From Bacillota bacterium (GTDB lineage: Bacteria; Bacillota; Clostridia; Oscillospirales; Feifaniaceae), in assembly GCA_030705925.1 (NCBI GenBank), contig JAUZPM010000002.1, positions 1 through 64,000 on the forward strand: a stretch of DNA of 64,000 bases, in the 5' to 3' direction. The notes below the pieces were generated by a model that saw only the letters and a program-made list of their open reading frames with translations, was not told the DNA's origin and made no database searches. Below are positions 27,744-35,243 of the stretch, piece by piece. Positions within the stretch are counted from its first letter, which is position 1. Each line of letters begins with the position of its first letter. A program made the translations under genes and the position numbers.

Positions 27744-28025
27744 ATGGCGGAAGAAAAGAAAACCCAAAAAACAGCGCATAATATAATTCTTGAAAACAGA
27801 CACTTGGTTAGTATTTCTGGGGTAGAAGATGTGGACAGCTTTGACGACGAGAGCGTATCACTTTATACAGTTGCAGGCGAACTAGTTGTTAGCGGGACAG
27901 ATTTACATATTAATCGGCTGAACGTTGAGAGTGGAGATGTGCAGATCGAGGGGGAAATTGATAGTCTGGAATATACCGCGCAGGAGAGCAAAAAAGGCGG
28001 CTTCTTCTCACGGTTGATTAAATAG
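27744..28025 (+). CDS. yabP: Sporulation protein YabP
   Basis: Spore-formation protein of the YabP/YqfC family, 93 residues. The core has LENRHLVSISGVEDVDSFDDESV, followed by TVAGELVVSGTDLHINRLN and ends with the YTAQ...GFFSRLIK tail. In Bacillus it is expressed in the mother cell and is needed for normal sporulation. Ribosome binding site AAGGAGGAT. One base separates it from yabQ. Confidence 0.92.
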   Translation: MAEEKKTQKTAHNIILENRHLVSISGVEDVDSFDDESVSLYTVAGELVVSGTDLHINRLNVESGDVQIEGEIDSLEYTAQESKKGGFFSRLIK

Positions 28026-28026
28026 T

Positions 28027-28542
28027 ATGGAGCTGTCGGTTGCCAACCAGGCTGTAGTATTTCTTCTGTCAGTTGCACTTGGCTTCGTGCTTGGATTTAT
28101 TTACGATATATTCCGAATACTTCGTATTGCCGTGCGGACGAAGGGCATTGGCGTTTTTATCGAGGACATGTTATTCTGGATAATATGTGCTGTTGCAGTG
28201 CTTTTGTTCTTGTTTGTATTCACGAGCGGCGAAGTCAGAATGTACACATTTATTGGGACAGCTCTTGGCGCAGTTATCTATTTTATGTCCTTGAGTATTC
28301 TAATTATGTCAAGCGCGAAAATAATTATTATACAAATTAAAAAAATTATAAAATTTCTTTTGCATATCGTGGCAATGCCGATTATAATAGTATCAATGGC
28401 TACTAAGCCACTTATGGTTCGGTATAAGAGAAAAACCGTAAGGCGGGTGTATTTTATTACTCACCCGTTTCATATGTTTGGGCGTAAACCACGTGTTAAA
28501 AAACGGCGCGTAAAGTCACGCGGAGGAGAAAATGAAACGTAA
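28027..28542 (+). CDS. yabQ: Spore cortex biosynthesis protein YabQ
   Basis: Membrane protein of the YabQ family, 171 residues, with about four hydrophobic segments and a very basic C-terminus (KRRVKSR). YabQ is needed for cortex formation in Bacillus and localises to the forespore outer membrane. The conserved N-terminal stretch LGFVLGFIYDIFRILR is present. Its end overlaps divIC by 11 bases. Confidence 0.9.
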   Translation: MELSVANQAVVFLLSVALGFVLGFIYDIFRILRIAVRTKGIGVFIEDMLFWIICAVAVLLFLFVFTSGEVRMYTFIGTALGAVIYFMSLSILIMSSAKIIIIQIKKIIKFLLHIVAMPIIIVSMATKPLMVRYKRKTVRRVYFITHPFHMFGRKPRVKKRRVKSRGGENET

Positions 28543-28813
28543 AAAAAGCGGATGGATTGTTAAACTGTGTCTGGCGGCATTTATAATCTATACCGCATAT
28601 AAACTTGTAAATCTTCAGATGGAGATTCACGGAAAACGTGCTGAAATTGCTGATTACAAGGTGAAAATTGAGGAACAGCAACGTCAGAATGAGAATCTAC
28701 AGCAGGATATCGATCATAAGCTGACTGAGGATGAGATCAAGCAGATAGCTCGAGACAAATTGGGACTTGCCACTCCCGATGAGCGTATCTTCGTCAATGT
28801 TACAGGGCAGTAA
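28532..28813 (+). CDS. divIC: Septum formation initiator, DivIC/FtsB family
   Basis: Small bitopic division protein of 93 residues: a short basic cytoplasmic start, one membrane segment (about residues 8-25) and a coiled coil (about 28-68) followed by ARDKLGLATPDERIF, the family's conserved end. DivIC works with FtsL and DivIB in the septum. It is at the same place in the Bacillus yabP-yabQ-divIC-yabR cluster. Confidence 0.9.
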   Translation: MKRKKSGWIVKLCLAAFIIYTAYKLVNLQMEIHGKRAEIADYKVKIEEQQRQNENLQQDIDHKLTEDEIKQIARDKLGLATPDERIFVNVTGQ

Positions 28814-28871
28814 TGGGTCAGTTACAGCTTATGGCTGTTAAATATGTATATTAAACAAGGGGGACATTTAT

Positions 28872-29303
28872 TTGGGGTTCGAAGTCGGAATGGTGGTTGA
28901 CGGGAAAATAACCGGCATTACAAAGTTTGGCGCTTTTGTCGCACTGCCGGACGGAAAGTCAGGCATGATTCATGTGTCCGAAATTTCAAATGAGTATGTA
29001 AAGGAAATCCGTGATTACGTAAAAGAGGGAGATACGGTTAAGGCTAAAGTTATATCTATAGATAACGAAGGCAGAATTAGCTTATCAATTAAACAGCTCA
29101 CGGAAAATAAACAGCAAAAACGTGCTCCGCGCCCGGTCAGGGTTTTCAGCGGAGTGCCTGATGATATTGACTGGTCAAGGAAGACAGAAACGGGATTTGA
29201 GGATATGATGAGCCGTTTTAAACAGGACAGTGATGAAAAAATCTCCGCGATCAGACGGAATTTTGAATCAAAACGTGGCACTTCATATAAAAAAAGAGGT
29301 TAG
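28872..29303 (+). CDS. S1-domain RNA-binding protein (YabR/general stress protein 13 type)
   Basis: One S1 domain covers residues about 1-75: GMVVDGKITGITKFGAFVAL, GKSGMIHVSEIS, VKAKVISID and GRISLSIKQ. A basic tail follows with a conserved DDIDWSRK-like and FEDMMSRFKQDSDEKI segment seen in YabR. 143 residues. It starts at TTG with an AAGGGGGA ribosome binding site. Exact role unknown; relatives associate with ribosomes. Confidence 0.85.
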   Translation: MGFEVGMVVDGKITGITKFGAFVALPDGKSGMIHVSEISNEYVKEIRDYVKEGDTVKAKVISIDNEGRISLSIKQLTENKQQKRAPRPVRVFSGVPDDIDWSRKTETGFEDMMSRFKQDSDEKISAIRRNFESKRGTSYKKRG

Positions 29304-29312
29304 TAAATATTT

Positions 29313-29360
29313 AAAGCCCGTTAAACGCTGGATCATCCGGCGCTTTTCGGGCTGTTTTCT
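29313..29360 (+). terminator. Intrinsic terminator after yabR
   Basis: A two-tier stem, AGCCCG/CGGGCT outside and AACGCTGG/CCGGCGCTT inside, is followed by GTTTTCTTT. Confidence 0.8.
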
Positions 29361-29381
29361 TTACTGTTTGTTCTTTTTTAT

Positions 29382-29459
29382 AAAATAAAAAGACCGGCAT
29401 TCTTGCCGGCCGCAAAGGAAAACAAAACAATGAAAGGGCAAATGAAGGGAGTAAACAAC
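29382..29459 (-). ncRNA. Candidate small regulatory RNA
   Basis: The minus strand has a consensus promoter at 29494-29466, a predicted start near 29459, and a compact terminator (CCGGCA/TGCCGG stem at 29409-29394, then TCTTTTTATTTTAT). The predicted RNA is about 78 bases long and contains no obvious start codon with a ribosome binding site. Its 5' half has unpaired C-rich motifs CTCCCTTC (29451-29444) and CCCTTTC (29438-29432) that are complementary to Shine-Dalgarno sequences, like known C-rich sRNAs in Firmicutes. No database match was possible. Confidence 0.55.
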
Positions 29460-29465
29460 AGCTAT

Positions 29466-29494
29466 ATATTAACACGACTTACATAATATGTCAA
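29466..29494 (-). promoter_or_regulatory. Consensus promoter of the candidate sRNA
   Basis: On the minus strand TTGACA (29494-29489) and TAATAT (29471-29466) are separated by 17 bases. No minus-strand protein gene lies downstream. Confidence 0.65.
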
Positions 29495-29532
29495 CAGGTT
29501 TTCTGAAAAAGTTTTATTTTTTTGGAGGAAAA

Positions 29533-30687
29533 ATGTTAATCATTAATGCACATATATTGCCAATGGACGGAACTTCGATCGAAAACGGATATATCTATAT
29601 CAAAAACGGCAAGATTTCCGCTGTCGGAAATATGGATGATATTCCGGATACTTTAAATAATTCAGGTAATAAATTTGATGCAAAGGGTGCTCTGGCATTA
29701 CCAGGATTTGTGGACGCACATTCACATATCGGCATGTGGGAGGATGGGCTTGCGTTTGAAGGTGATGACGGCAATGAAAACACAGATCCGTCAACACCTA
29801 ATATGCGCGCAGTTGACGCAATAAATCCAATGGATTTTGCATTTACAGAAGCACTTGACGGAGGAGTTACTACTGTTGTAACCGGACCCGGCAGTTCCAA
29901 CCCTGTGGCTGGGCAATTTGCCGCCATTAAAACTTATGGACGCAGGATTGAAGATATGCTGATCAAGGCTCCTCTTTGCATGAAATTTGCTCTCGGAGAG
30001 AATCCGAAAATCAGTTTTACTGAAAAGGGAAACGCTCCGAAAACGAGGATGGCAACTGCTGCAATTATTAGAGAAACGTTGTCTAAAGCGGTTGAGTATG
30101 CAGAAGGCAAGCGGAAAAAGAATAAGGACGATCGTCCTGAGTATGATGCAAAAAGTGAAGCAATTCTTCCTCTTTTGGAGGGCAAAATATTTGCGCAGTT
30201 CCATGCTCACAGGGCAGATGATATATTCACAGCGATAAGGATCGCAAAAGAATTTAAAATTAAATATGTAATTACCCATTGCACTGAGGGGCATCTTATA
30301 GCGGATATACTTGCTAAGGAGGGCGCAAGGGCTATCGTAGGGCCAAGCCTTGCCACGCGCAGCAAACCGGAACTGAAAAATCAGTCTTTTGAAACGCCTG
30401 CTGTATTATCTAAAGCCGGAGTAACTACTGCTATTACCGTTGACCACCCGGTGTTGCCTCAGCAGTTTTTGCCACTTGCAGCCGCTTTAGCGGTTAAAGC
30501 CGGTATGGAAAAAGAGGAAGCCTTAAGGGCGATAACCATAAATGCCGCTGTTATTTCCGGGATTGATGAAAGAGTTGGATCAATTACTGTAGGAAAAGAT
30601 GCGGACATTGTGGTTTTTGATCGGGATCCGCTTGATATAATGGCTAAAACGATTTTTATTACGGTGAATGGCAAACGGGTAAAGTAG
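29533..30687 (+). CDS. Amidohydrolase (imidazolonepropionase-like)
   Basis: Metal-dependent amidohydrolase-superfamily enzyme, 384 residues. The first metal motif appears as PGFVDAHSHIG, then HAHRADDIF and YVITHCTEGH supply further His ligands, and VDHPVLP follows; the C-terminus has the composite-domain GSITVGKDADIVVFD. It is a cytoplasmic hydrolase of a cyclic amide or related compound; the substrate is not evident. I start it at ATG 29533 with GGAGG five bases upstream; the ATG at 29488 has no ribosome binding site. It is followed seven bases later by the fumarase alpha gene. Confidence 0.85.
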   Translation: MLIINAHILPMDGTSIENGYIYIKNGKISAVGNMDDIPDTLNNSGNKFDAKGALALPGFVDAHSHIGMWEDGLAFEGDDGNENTDPSTPNMRAVDAINPMDFAFTEALDGGVTTVVTGPGSSNPVAGQFAAIKTYGRRIEDMLIKAPLCMKFALGENPKISFTEKGNAPKTRMATAAIIRETLSKAVEYAEGKRKKNKDDRPEYDAKSEAILPLLEGKIFAQFHAHRADDIFTAIRIAKEFKIKYVITHCTEGHLIADILAKEGARAIVGPSLATRSKPELKNQSFETPAVLSKAGVTTAITVDHPVLPQQFLPLAAALAVKAGMEKEEALRAITINAAVISGIDERVGSITVGKDADIVVFDRDPLDIMAKTIFITVNGKRVK

Positions 30688-30693
30688 GAAAAT

Positions 30694-31536
30694 ATGAGAG
30701 AAATTAATGTAAATATTATTACTCAAACAGTCGAAAGACTTTGCATTGAAAGCAATCTTAAACTTCCGGCTGATATTGAGAAAGCAATAAGAGATGCGTC
30801 TAAAAATGAAGAATCAGCATTGTCATGCGACGTTATGCAAACTATATGTGATAACATGGATGCCGCGGCTGAAATGAATCTTCCAGTTTGTCAGGACACC
30901 GGTATGGCAGTGGTATTTTTGTCAATTGGTCAGGATGTTCATTTTACAGACGGAAACCTTTATGACGCAGTAAACGAAGGTGTGCGAAAAGGTTATCTAA
31001 ATGGATATTTGCGGCTGTCTGTTGTAGAGGACCCGTTAAGACGTAAAAACACCGGTGATAATACCCCAGCTGTAATTCATACAGAAATTGTGCCGGGTGA
31101 CCGGGTTCGTGTAATCGTCGCCCCAAAAGGATTTGGCAGTGAGAATATGAGTGCCCTTAAAATGTTTACACCATCAGCGACTCGTGACGATATATTGACA
31201 TTCATTACTGATACTGTAAAGAAGGCCTCAAGTAATCCATGCCCTCCAATCATAGTCGGCGTTGGTATCGGTGGCACATTTGAAAAATGTGCGGTACTTG
31301 CAAAGCAGGCTCTTATTACACCGTTAGACTGTCCAAATTCAGACTCTTTTTATGCAGAAATGGAGAAAGATGCGCTTTCTGCCATTAACGAGACCGGCAT
31401 AGGACCTGCCGGTTTAGGCGGGAAAACAACTGCTCTCGGAGTGCGCATCAAAGCATTTCCTACACATATTGCCGGGCTTCCCGTTGCTGTTAATATCGGG
31501 TGTTACGTGTCCCGCCACAAAGAGGAAACCATTTGA
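30694..31536 (+). CDS. Fumarate hydratase class I, alpha subunit
   Basis: Alpha (N-terminal) subunit of the two-subunit iron-sulfur fumarase/L(+)-tartrate dehydratase, 280 residues. The cysteines for the [4Fe-4S] cluster are seen in LPVCQDTGMAVVF, the EKCAVLAKQAL region and near the C-terminus in NIGCYVSRH. Class I enzymes of this split form need a beta subunit, which normally follows directly; here the next gene is hpf, so the partner must be elsewhere. The tartrate-versus-fumarate question cannot be settled from the alpha subunit. Confidence 0.88.
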   Translation: MREINVNIITQTVERLCIESNLKLPADIEKAIRDASKNEESALSCDVMQTICDNMDAAAEMNLPVCQDTGMAVVFLSIGQDVHFTDGNLYDAVNEGVRKGYLNGYLRLSVVEDPLRRKNTGDNTPAVIHTEIVPGDRVRVIVAPKGFGSENMSALKMFTPSATRDDILTFITDTVKKASSNPCPPIIVGVGIGGTFEKCAVLAKQALITPLDCPNSDSFYAEMEKDALSAINETGIGPAGLGGKTTALGVRIKAFPTHIAGLPVAVNIGCYVSRHKEETI

Positions 31537-31561
31537 CATTGTACCCTTGTTGCGTTAAAAT
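31533..31561 (+). promoter_or_regulatory. hpf promoter
   Basis: TTGACA (31533-31538, overlapping the fumarase stop) and TAAAAT (31556-31561) are 17 bases apart, so hpf has its own start with a leader of about 60 bases. Confidence 0.75.
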
Positions 31562-31628
31562 GAATTTGAGGGAATAACAATCCTTCACTGACAAAAGATA
31601 GATATAAAAAGCAAAAGGGGTGTCATTT

Positions 31629-32153
31629 ATGGAAATCAACATTACTGTATTGGGAAAATATGAACTGCCTAAAAATGCAGCAGAGCACATTGAAAAGAAA
31701 CTTACCAAGCTCAACAAATTTTTCAGCGAAGACACCGTTGCCCAAGTCAAAGTTTACGAAGTTAAATTAGGCGTTTCTATTGAGGTTACTGTTTACTATA
31801 AGGACATGATTTTTAGAGCAGAAAGGACTGCTCCGAAGTTATACCCTGCACTTGATTCTATTGAAGATATACTGGAAAGACAAATACGCAAGAATAAAAC
31901 CAGACTTGAAAGGCGGCTTAAAGAGGGCGCCTTTGCCGGAGGATTTGAAACACCAGTTGAAGAGGAGAAAGATTTTGATGTTCTCAGAGTCAAGAAATTT
32001 AGCCCGAAACCTTTAAATGTTGACGAGGCCATACTTCAAATGAACCTTCTCGACCATACATTTTTCGTATTCCATAATGCAGAAACTGATAAAGTAAACG
32101 TTGTATATAGAAGAAACGATGGCGGTTACGGATTGCTTGAACCAAATGTTTAA
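31629..32153 (+). CDS. hpf: Ribosome hibernation promoting factor, long form
   Basis: Long HPF (YvyD/HPF-long) that pairs 70S ribosomes into inactive 100S dimers in stationary phase. The N-terminal RaiA/HPF domain spans about residues 1-100, and a linker leads to the C-terminal dimerisation domain with VRVKKF-like VLRVKKFSPKPLNVDEAILQ and FFVFHNAETDKVNVVYRR. 174 residues. ATG 31629 has AAGGGGTG seven bases upstream, better placed than the in-frame GTG at 31620. Confidence 0.95.
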   Translation: MEINITVLGKYELPKNAAEHIEKKLTKLNKFFSEDTVAQVKVYEVKLGVSIEVTVYYKDMIFRAERTAPKLYPALDSIEDILERQIRKNKTRLERRLKEGAFAGGFETPVEEEKDFDVLRVKKFSPKPLNVDEAILQMNLLDHTFFVFHNAETDKVNVVYRRNDGGYGLLEPNV

Positions 32154-32157
32154 TAGA

Positions 32158-32196
32158 AAAAATAAAGGTACCGAATTTCGGTGCCTTTATTTTTTT
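32158..32196 (+). terminator. Intrinsic terminator after hpf
   Basis: ATAAAGGTACCGA pairs with TCGGTGCCTTTAT and runs into seven T. Confidence 0.9.
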
Positions 32197-32208
32197 ACGA
32201 ATAGCATA

Positions 32209-32237
32209 TTGACAATGAATGGAAAGAGTTATAAAAT
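32209..32237 (+). promoter_or_regulatory. Promoter of the zinc-uptake operon
   Basis: TTGACA (32209-32214) and TAAAAT (32232-32237) are 17 bases apart; predicted start near 32244. Confidence 0.8.
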
Positions 32238-32244
32238 AAATGCG

Positions 32245-32263
32245 AATGCGAATAATTTGCATT
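32245..32263. promoter_or_regulatory. Candidate Zur operator
   Basis: AATGCGAAT-A-ATTTGCATT is a 19-bp near-perfect palindrome (one mismatch pair) with the 7-1-7 layout of Fur-family sites and the AAT-N-ATT core of Firmicute Zur boxes. It covers the predicted transcription start and abuts the TAGGAGG ribosome binding site of znuA. The operon ends with a Fur-family gene. Confidence 0.65.
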
Positions 32264-32275
32264 TAGGAGGATTAA

Positions 32276-33190
32276 ATGAAAAAATCGATTTCTTTTTTAT
32301 TGTCTATATGTTTGACGTTAGCGTTTACAGGATGTTCAACAGGTAATCAGATGAATGGGGCAGGAAAAACAGAGATAAAAGTTTATGCCAGTATATATCC
32401 TGTATATGACTTTGCAAAAAAAATAGGCGGCGATAGAATAAATTTAAAATGTATAGTTCCATCAGGGACCGAGCCGCATGACTGGGAGCCGGCATCAACC
32501 GATATTGCTAATTTGGAAAAAGCGGACGTCTTTTTATATAACGGCGCGGGTATGGAACAATGGGCGGAAAAAGTAACTAAATCTATTAAAAATAAAAATA
32601 TAGTTATATCCGAAGTCTCAAAAGGGATTGAACTTTTGACTGAAAAGTCAGAAGGAAAAGCTGAAACGCAAAGTGATCCACATGTTTGGCTAAATCCGCA
32701 AAACGCCAAAATCGAAATGGAAAACATAAAAAATGCACTTGAAAAGGCTGACCCTCAAAATCAGGATTTTTATGAGCAGAATTACAGCGATTGTTCAAGA
32801 CAGCTTGATGAACTTGATAAAGAGTTTAAAGATACACTTTCGACTCTGCCAGGTAAAGATGTAATTGTTGCCCACCAGGCATTTGGCTATTTATGTTCTG
32901 CATATGGGTTAAATCAGGTCGCAATTGAGGGGCTCACAGCTGATTCTGAGCCTGATCCGGCTAAAATGGCTGAGATAATAGACTATGTAAAGAAGAATAA
33001 TATTAAGGTTATATATTATGAAGATCTAATTAATCCTAAGGTCGCGAAATCAATTGCAGATGCAACTGGGGCTAATACAATGGCTCTCAATCCTGTGGAA
33101 GGACTTACTGATGATCAGCAGGCATCCGGTCTTGAATACTTTTCAGTTATGCGAAGCAACTTATCGGCGCTTTCACAAGGTTTAAGGTGA
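32276..33190 (+). CDS. znuA: Zinc (or manganese) ABC transporter substrate-binding lipoprotein
   Basis: Cluster A-1 metal-binding lipoprotein of the ZnuA/AdcA/TroA group, 304 residues. The signal peptide ends at the lipobox LAFTGC (Cys about 20). Metal ligands are seen in EPHDWEP, SDPHVWLNP and VAHQAFGYL, with a later Glu/Asp site in SEPDP. The acidic, His-rich loop typical of many ZnuA proteins is short (KSEGKAETQSD) with few His. Zinc is favoured over manganese because the operon carries a Zur-like gene, but this is inference. Confidence 0.88.
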   Translation: MKKSISFLLSICLTLAFTGCSTGNQMNGAGKTEIKVYASIYPVYDFAKKIGGDRINLKCIVPSGTEPHDWEPASTDIANLEKADVFLYNGAGMEQWAEKVTKSIKNKNIVISEVSKGIELLTEKSEGKAETQSDPHVWLNPQNAKIEMENIKNALEKADPQNQDFYEQNYSDCSRQLDELDKEFKDTLSTLPGKDVIVAHQAFGYLCSAYGLNQVAIEGLTADSEPDPAKMAEIIDYVKKNNIKVIYYEDLINPKVAKSIADATGANTMALNPVEGLTDDQQASGLEYFSVMRSNLSALSQGLR

Positions 33191-33194
33191 TAAA

Positions 33195-33938
33195 ATGGAA
33201 GTAATAGCACAGGCAGAAAACCTTTGTTTCAGATATGGTGACGAGCCGGTTTTGGAACAGGTCAACTTTGCAATTAATGAAGGGGATTTTGTAGGTATTA
33301 TAGGTTCAAACGGGTCAGGCAAAAGCACTCTTCTAAAACTCCTTTTAGGGCTAATTAAACCAGCGTCCGGAAGGATAAAATTGTTTGGAAAAGATGCGCA
33401 TACTTTTACTGACTGGACGAAAATTGGGTACGTTCCGCAAAACAGCGGTACGAGTGCAGGGGGATTTCCTGCCACTGCAGAGGAAGTCGTAAAAGCAAAC
33501 CTGTTTTCACAAATAGGGCTGCTGCATTTTCCCAAAAAACAGCATACTGCAATGACACTTGACGCTCTTGAAATGGTTGGAATGCGTGAACATGCAAAAC
33601 AGCTTGTAAGCACAATGTCTGGCGGACAGCGGCAGAGAGTTATGCTTGCAAGGGTGCTGGTAAACAAGCCAAAGCTTTTGATTTTGGACGAGCCTACCAC
33701 AGGGGTAGATGCGAAGTCGGTTGAGATGCTTTATGACTTGCTTAGAGGTTTTAATCACGATGGGATGACGGTATTAATGGTTACTCATGATACAGAACGT
33801 GTTTCAAATATTACAAACAGGATGTTATGCATTGAAGATGGATCGCTTGTAGAATTAGCTCGCGATGAGCTTGCAAGCGAACTGAAACATAAGCATAAAC
33901 ACCCGCTTAGACAGCAGAACGGGGATAAATTAATATGA
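33195..33938 (+). CDS. znuC: Zinc ABC transporter ATP-binding protein
   Basis: ABC ATPase of the metal-uptake group, 247 residues: Walker A GSNGSGKST, Q-loop YVPQNSG, signature TMSGGQRQRV, Walker B LLILDEPTTGVD and the switch His in MVTHDT. The C-terminal tail has an extra His/Lys-rich stretch (KHKHKHP) that might bind metal. It starts four bases after znuA and overlaps znuB by four bases, a tightly coupled operon. Confidence 0.9.
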   Translation: MEVIAQAENLCFRYGDEPVLEQVNFAINEGDFVGIIGSNGSGKSTLLKLLLGLIKPASGRIKLFGKDAHTFTDWTKIGYVPQNSGTSAGGFPATAEEVVKANLFSQIGLLHFPKKQHTAMTLDALEMVGMREHAKQLVSTMSGGQRQRVMLARVLVNKPKLLILDEPTTGVDAKSVEMLYDLLRGFNHDGMTVLMVTHDTERVSNITNRMLCIEDGSLVELARDELASELKHKHKHPLRQQNGDKLI

Positions 33939-34753
33939 CGCTATTTCAGTATGATTTTATGAGACGTGCCTTTATTGTCGGAATATTGCTTGCAACAATA
34001 ATCCCATGCATAGGAATTATTGTCGTACAAAAAAGACTTTCCATGATCGGAGACGCTTTATCGCATACATCACTTGCGGGCGTTGCGGCAGGACTTATTT
34101 TAAATATCAATCCTATTTTGGGAGCCGTTGTAGCATGTATCGCCGCCGCTCTGAGTATTGAGGCAATAAGAAAAAGGATCCCTAAATTTTCTGAGATGTC
34201 TATAGCAATAATCATGTCAGCCGGCATAGGGCTTGCCGGCGTATTGTCGGGTTTCGTTAAAAACGCTGCAAATTTTAACAGCTTTCTATTTGGCAGTATC
34301 GTTGCTATAAGTGATTTTGAACTGATTATGGTTATTGCTGTAAGCATTGCCGTTATGTTATCGTTTATCTTTTTATTTAAAGAGCTTTTTTATGTTGCTT
34401 ATGATGAACAGGCAGCAAAGCTTGCTGGAATCCCAGTAAAAACTGTTAATTTTATTTTTACGATTTTAACAGCCGTAACAGTCTCAGCTGCGGCTAGAAC
34501 AGTTGGAGCGCTGATTGTCTCTTCGCTGATGGTATTACCTGTTGCATGCGGTATGCGGTTTGGAAAAAGTTACAGGCAGACTGTAATTTATTCAGTAGCT
34601 TTTGGAATATTGTTTACAATAGCAGGATTATTTATTTCATATTACGCAAGCCTAAAGCCCGGTGCAACAATTGTTCTTGTGGGAGTTATTTCACTTGTTT
34701 TTATTATGATTATACAATCTATATTTCATAGGGGAGTGGGTAATAATGCTTGA
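33935..34753 (+). CDS. znuB: Zinc ABC transporter permease
   Basis: ABC-3 family membrane permease, 272 residues with about eight hydrophobic segments. The family motifs MIGDALSHTSLAGVA near the start and the RTVGALIVSSLMVLP segment are present. It overlaps znuC and also the zur-like gene by eight bases, so the four genes are translated as a chain. Confidence 0.9.
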   Translation: MTLFQYDFMRRAFIVGILLATIIPCIGIIVVQKRLSMIGDALSHTSLAGVAAGLILNINPILGAVVACIAAALSIEAIRKRIPKFSEMSIAIIMSAGIGLAGVLSGFVKNAANFNSFLFGSIVAISDFELIMVIAVSIAVMLSFIFLFKELFYVAYDEQAAKLAGIPVKTVNFIFTILTAVTVSAAARTVGALIVSSLMVLPVACGMRFGKSYRQTVIYSVAFGILFTIAGLFISYYASLKPGATIVLVGVISLVFIMIIQSIFHRGVGNNA

Positions 34754-35159
34754 TGATAAATGGCCTGACGGAATAAAAAAGACAAGACAGCGTGAATGTG
34801 TTTTAACTATTTTAAAAAATGCAGATACACCGCTTACGGCTCTTGATATATATGAAAAAATCGATCAGTCAACTGCGCCAGTATGGCTGTCAACAGTGTA
34901 CAGAGTACTTGAGCTGTTGGCTGAAAAAGGCTTTGTTAGTAGGACAACGTTAATTGACAAGGGTATAATGCTTTACGAGATTAACAGGAATGAACATAAG
35001 CATTATGCGGTCTGTATACATTGTCATAAGAGGATTGCCCTTCAAAACTGCCCGCTTGAAATCTTTACGCCTGAGCTTACTGAAAATAATTTTCATGTTG
35101 TCGGGCATAAAGTTGAAATGTATGGTTATTGCAGTAAATGCTATGCTGAAATGTTATAA
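34746..35159 (+). CDS. zur: Fur-family zinc-uptake regulator (Zur-like)
   Basis: Ferric-uptake-regulator family repressor, 137 residues. The winged helix covers about residues 10-80 (KKTRQRECVLTIL, VWLSTVYRVLELL), followed by a metal region HKHYAVCIHCHK and a C-terminal CSKC pair, making the four-Cys structural zinc site. Placement as the last gene of the znuACB operon, with a Fur-type palindrome at the operon promoter, points to Zur with feedback control. A PerR or Mur identity cannot be excluded by sequence alone. Confidence 0.85.
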   Translation: MLDDKWPDGIKKTRQRECVLTILKNADTPLTALDIYEKIDQSTAPVWLSTVYRVLELLAEKGFVSRTTLIDKGIMLYEINRNEHKHYAVCIHCHKRIALQNCPLEIFTPELTENNFHVVGHKVEMYGYCSKCYAEML

Positions 35160-35181
35160 GAACTAAACCATATTTTCAGCC

Positions 35182-35210
35182 TTGTAAAATGATGTTTACT
35201 ATGTTAATAT
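35182..35210 (+). promoter_or_regulatory. Promoter of the P1B ATPase gene
   Basis: TTGTAA (35182-35187) and TAATAT (35205-35210) are 17 bases apart, so the pump has a start separate from the znu operon. No second copy of the znu palindrome was found here. Confidence 0.6.
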
Positions 35211-35243
35211 ACATTAAAAAGGTCTTTTTATGGGGATGATTGT

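Noticed and set aside
29791-30294. 167-codon minus-strand frame opposite the amidohydrolase
   Set aside because: Cys- and His-rich shadow frame inside a clear enzyme gene; no start signals.
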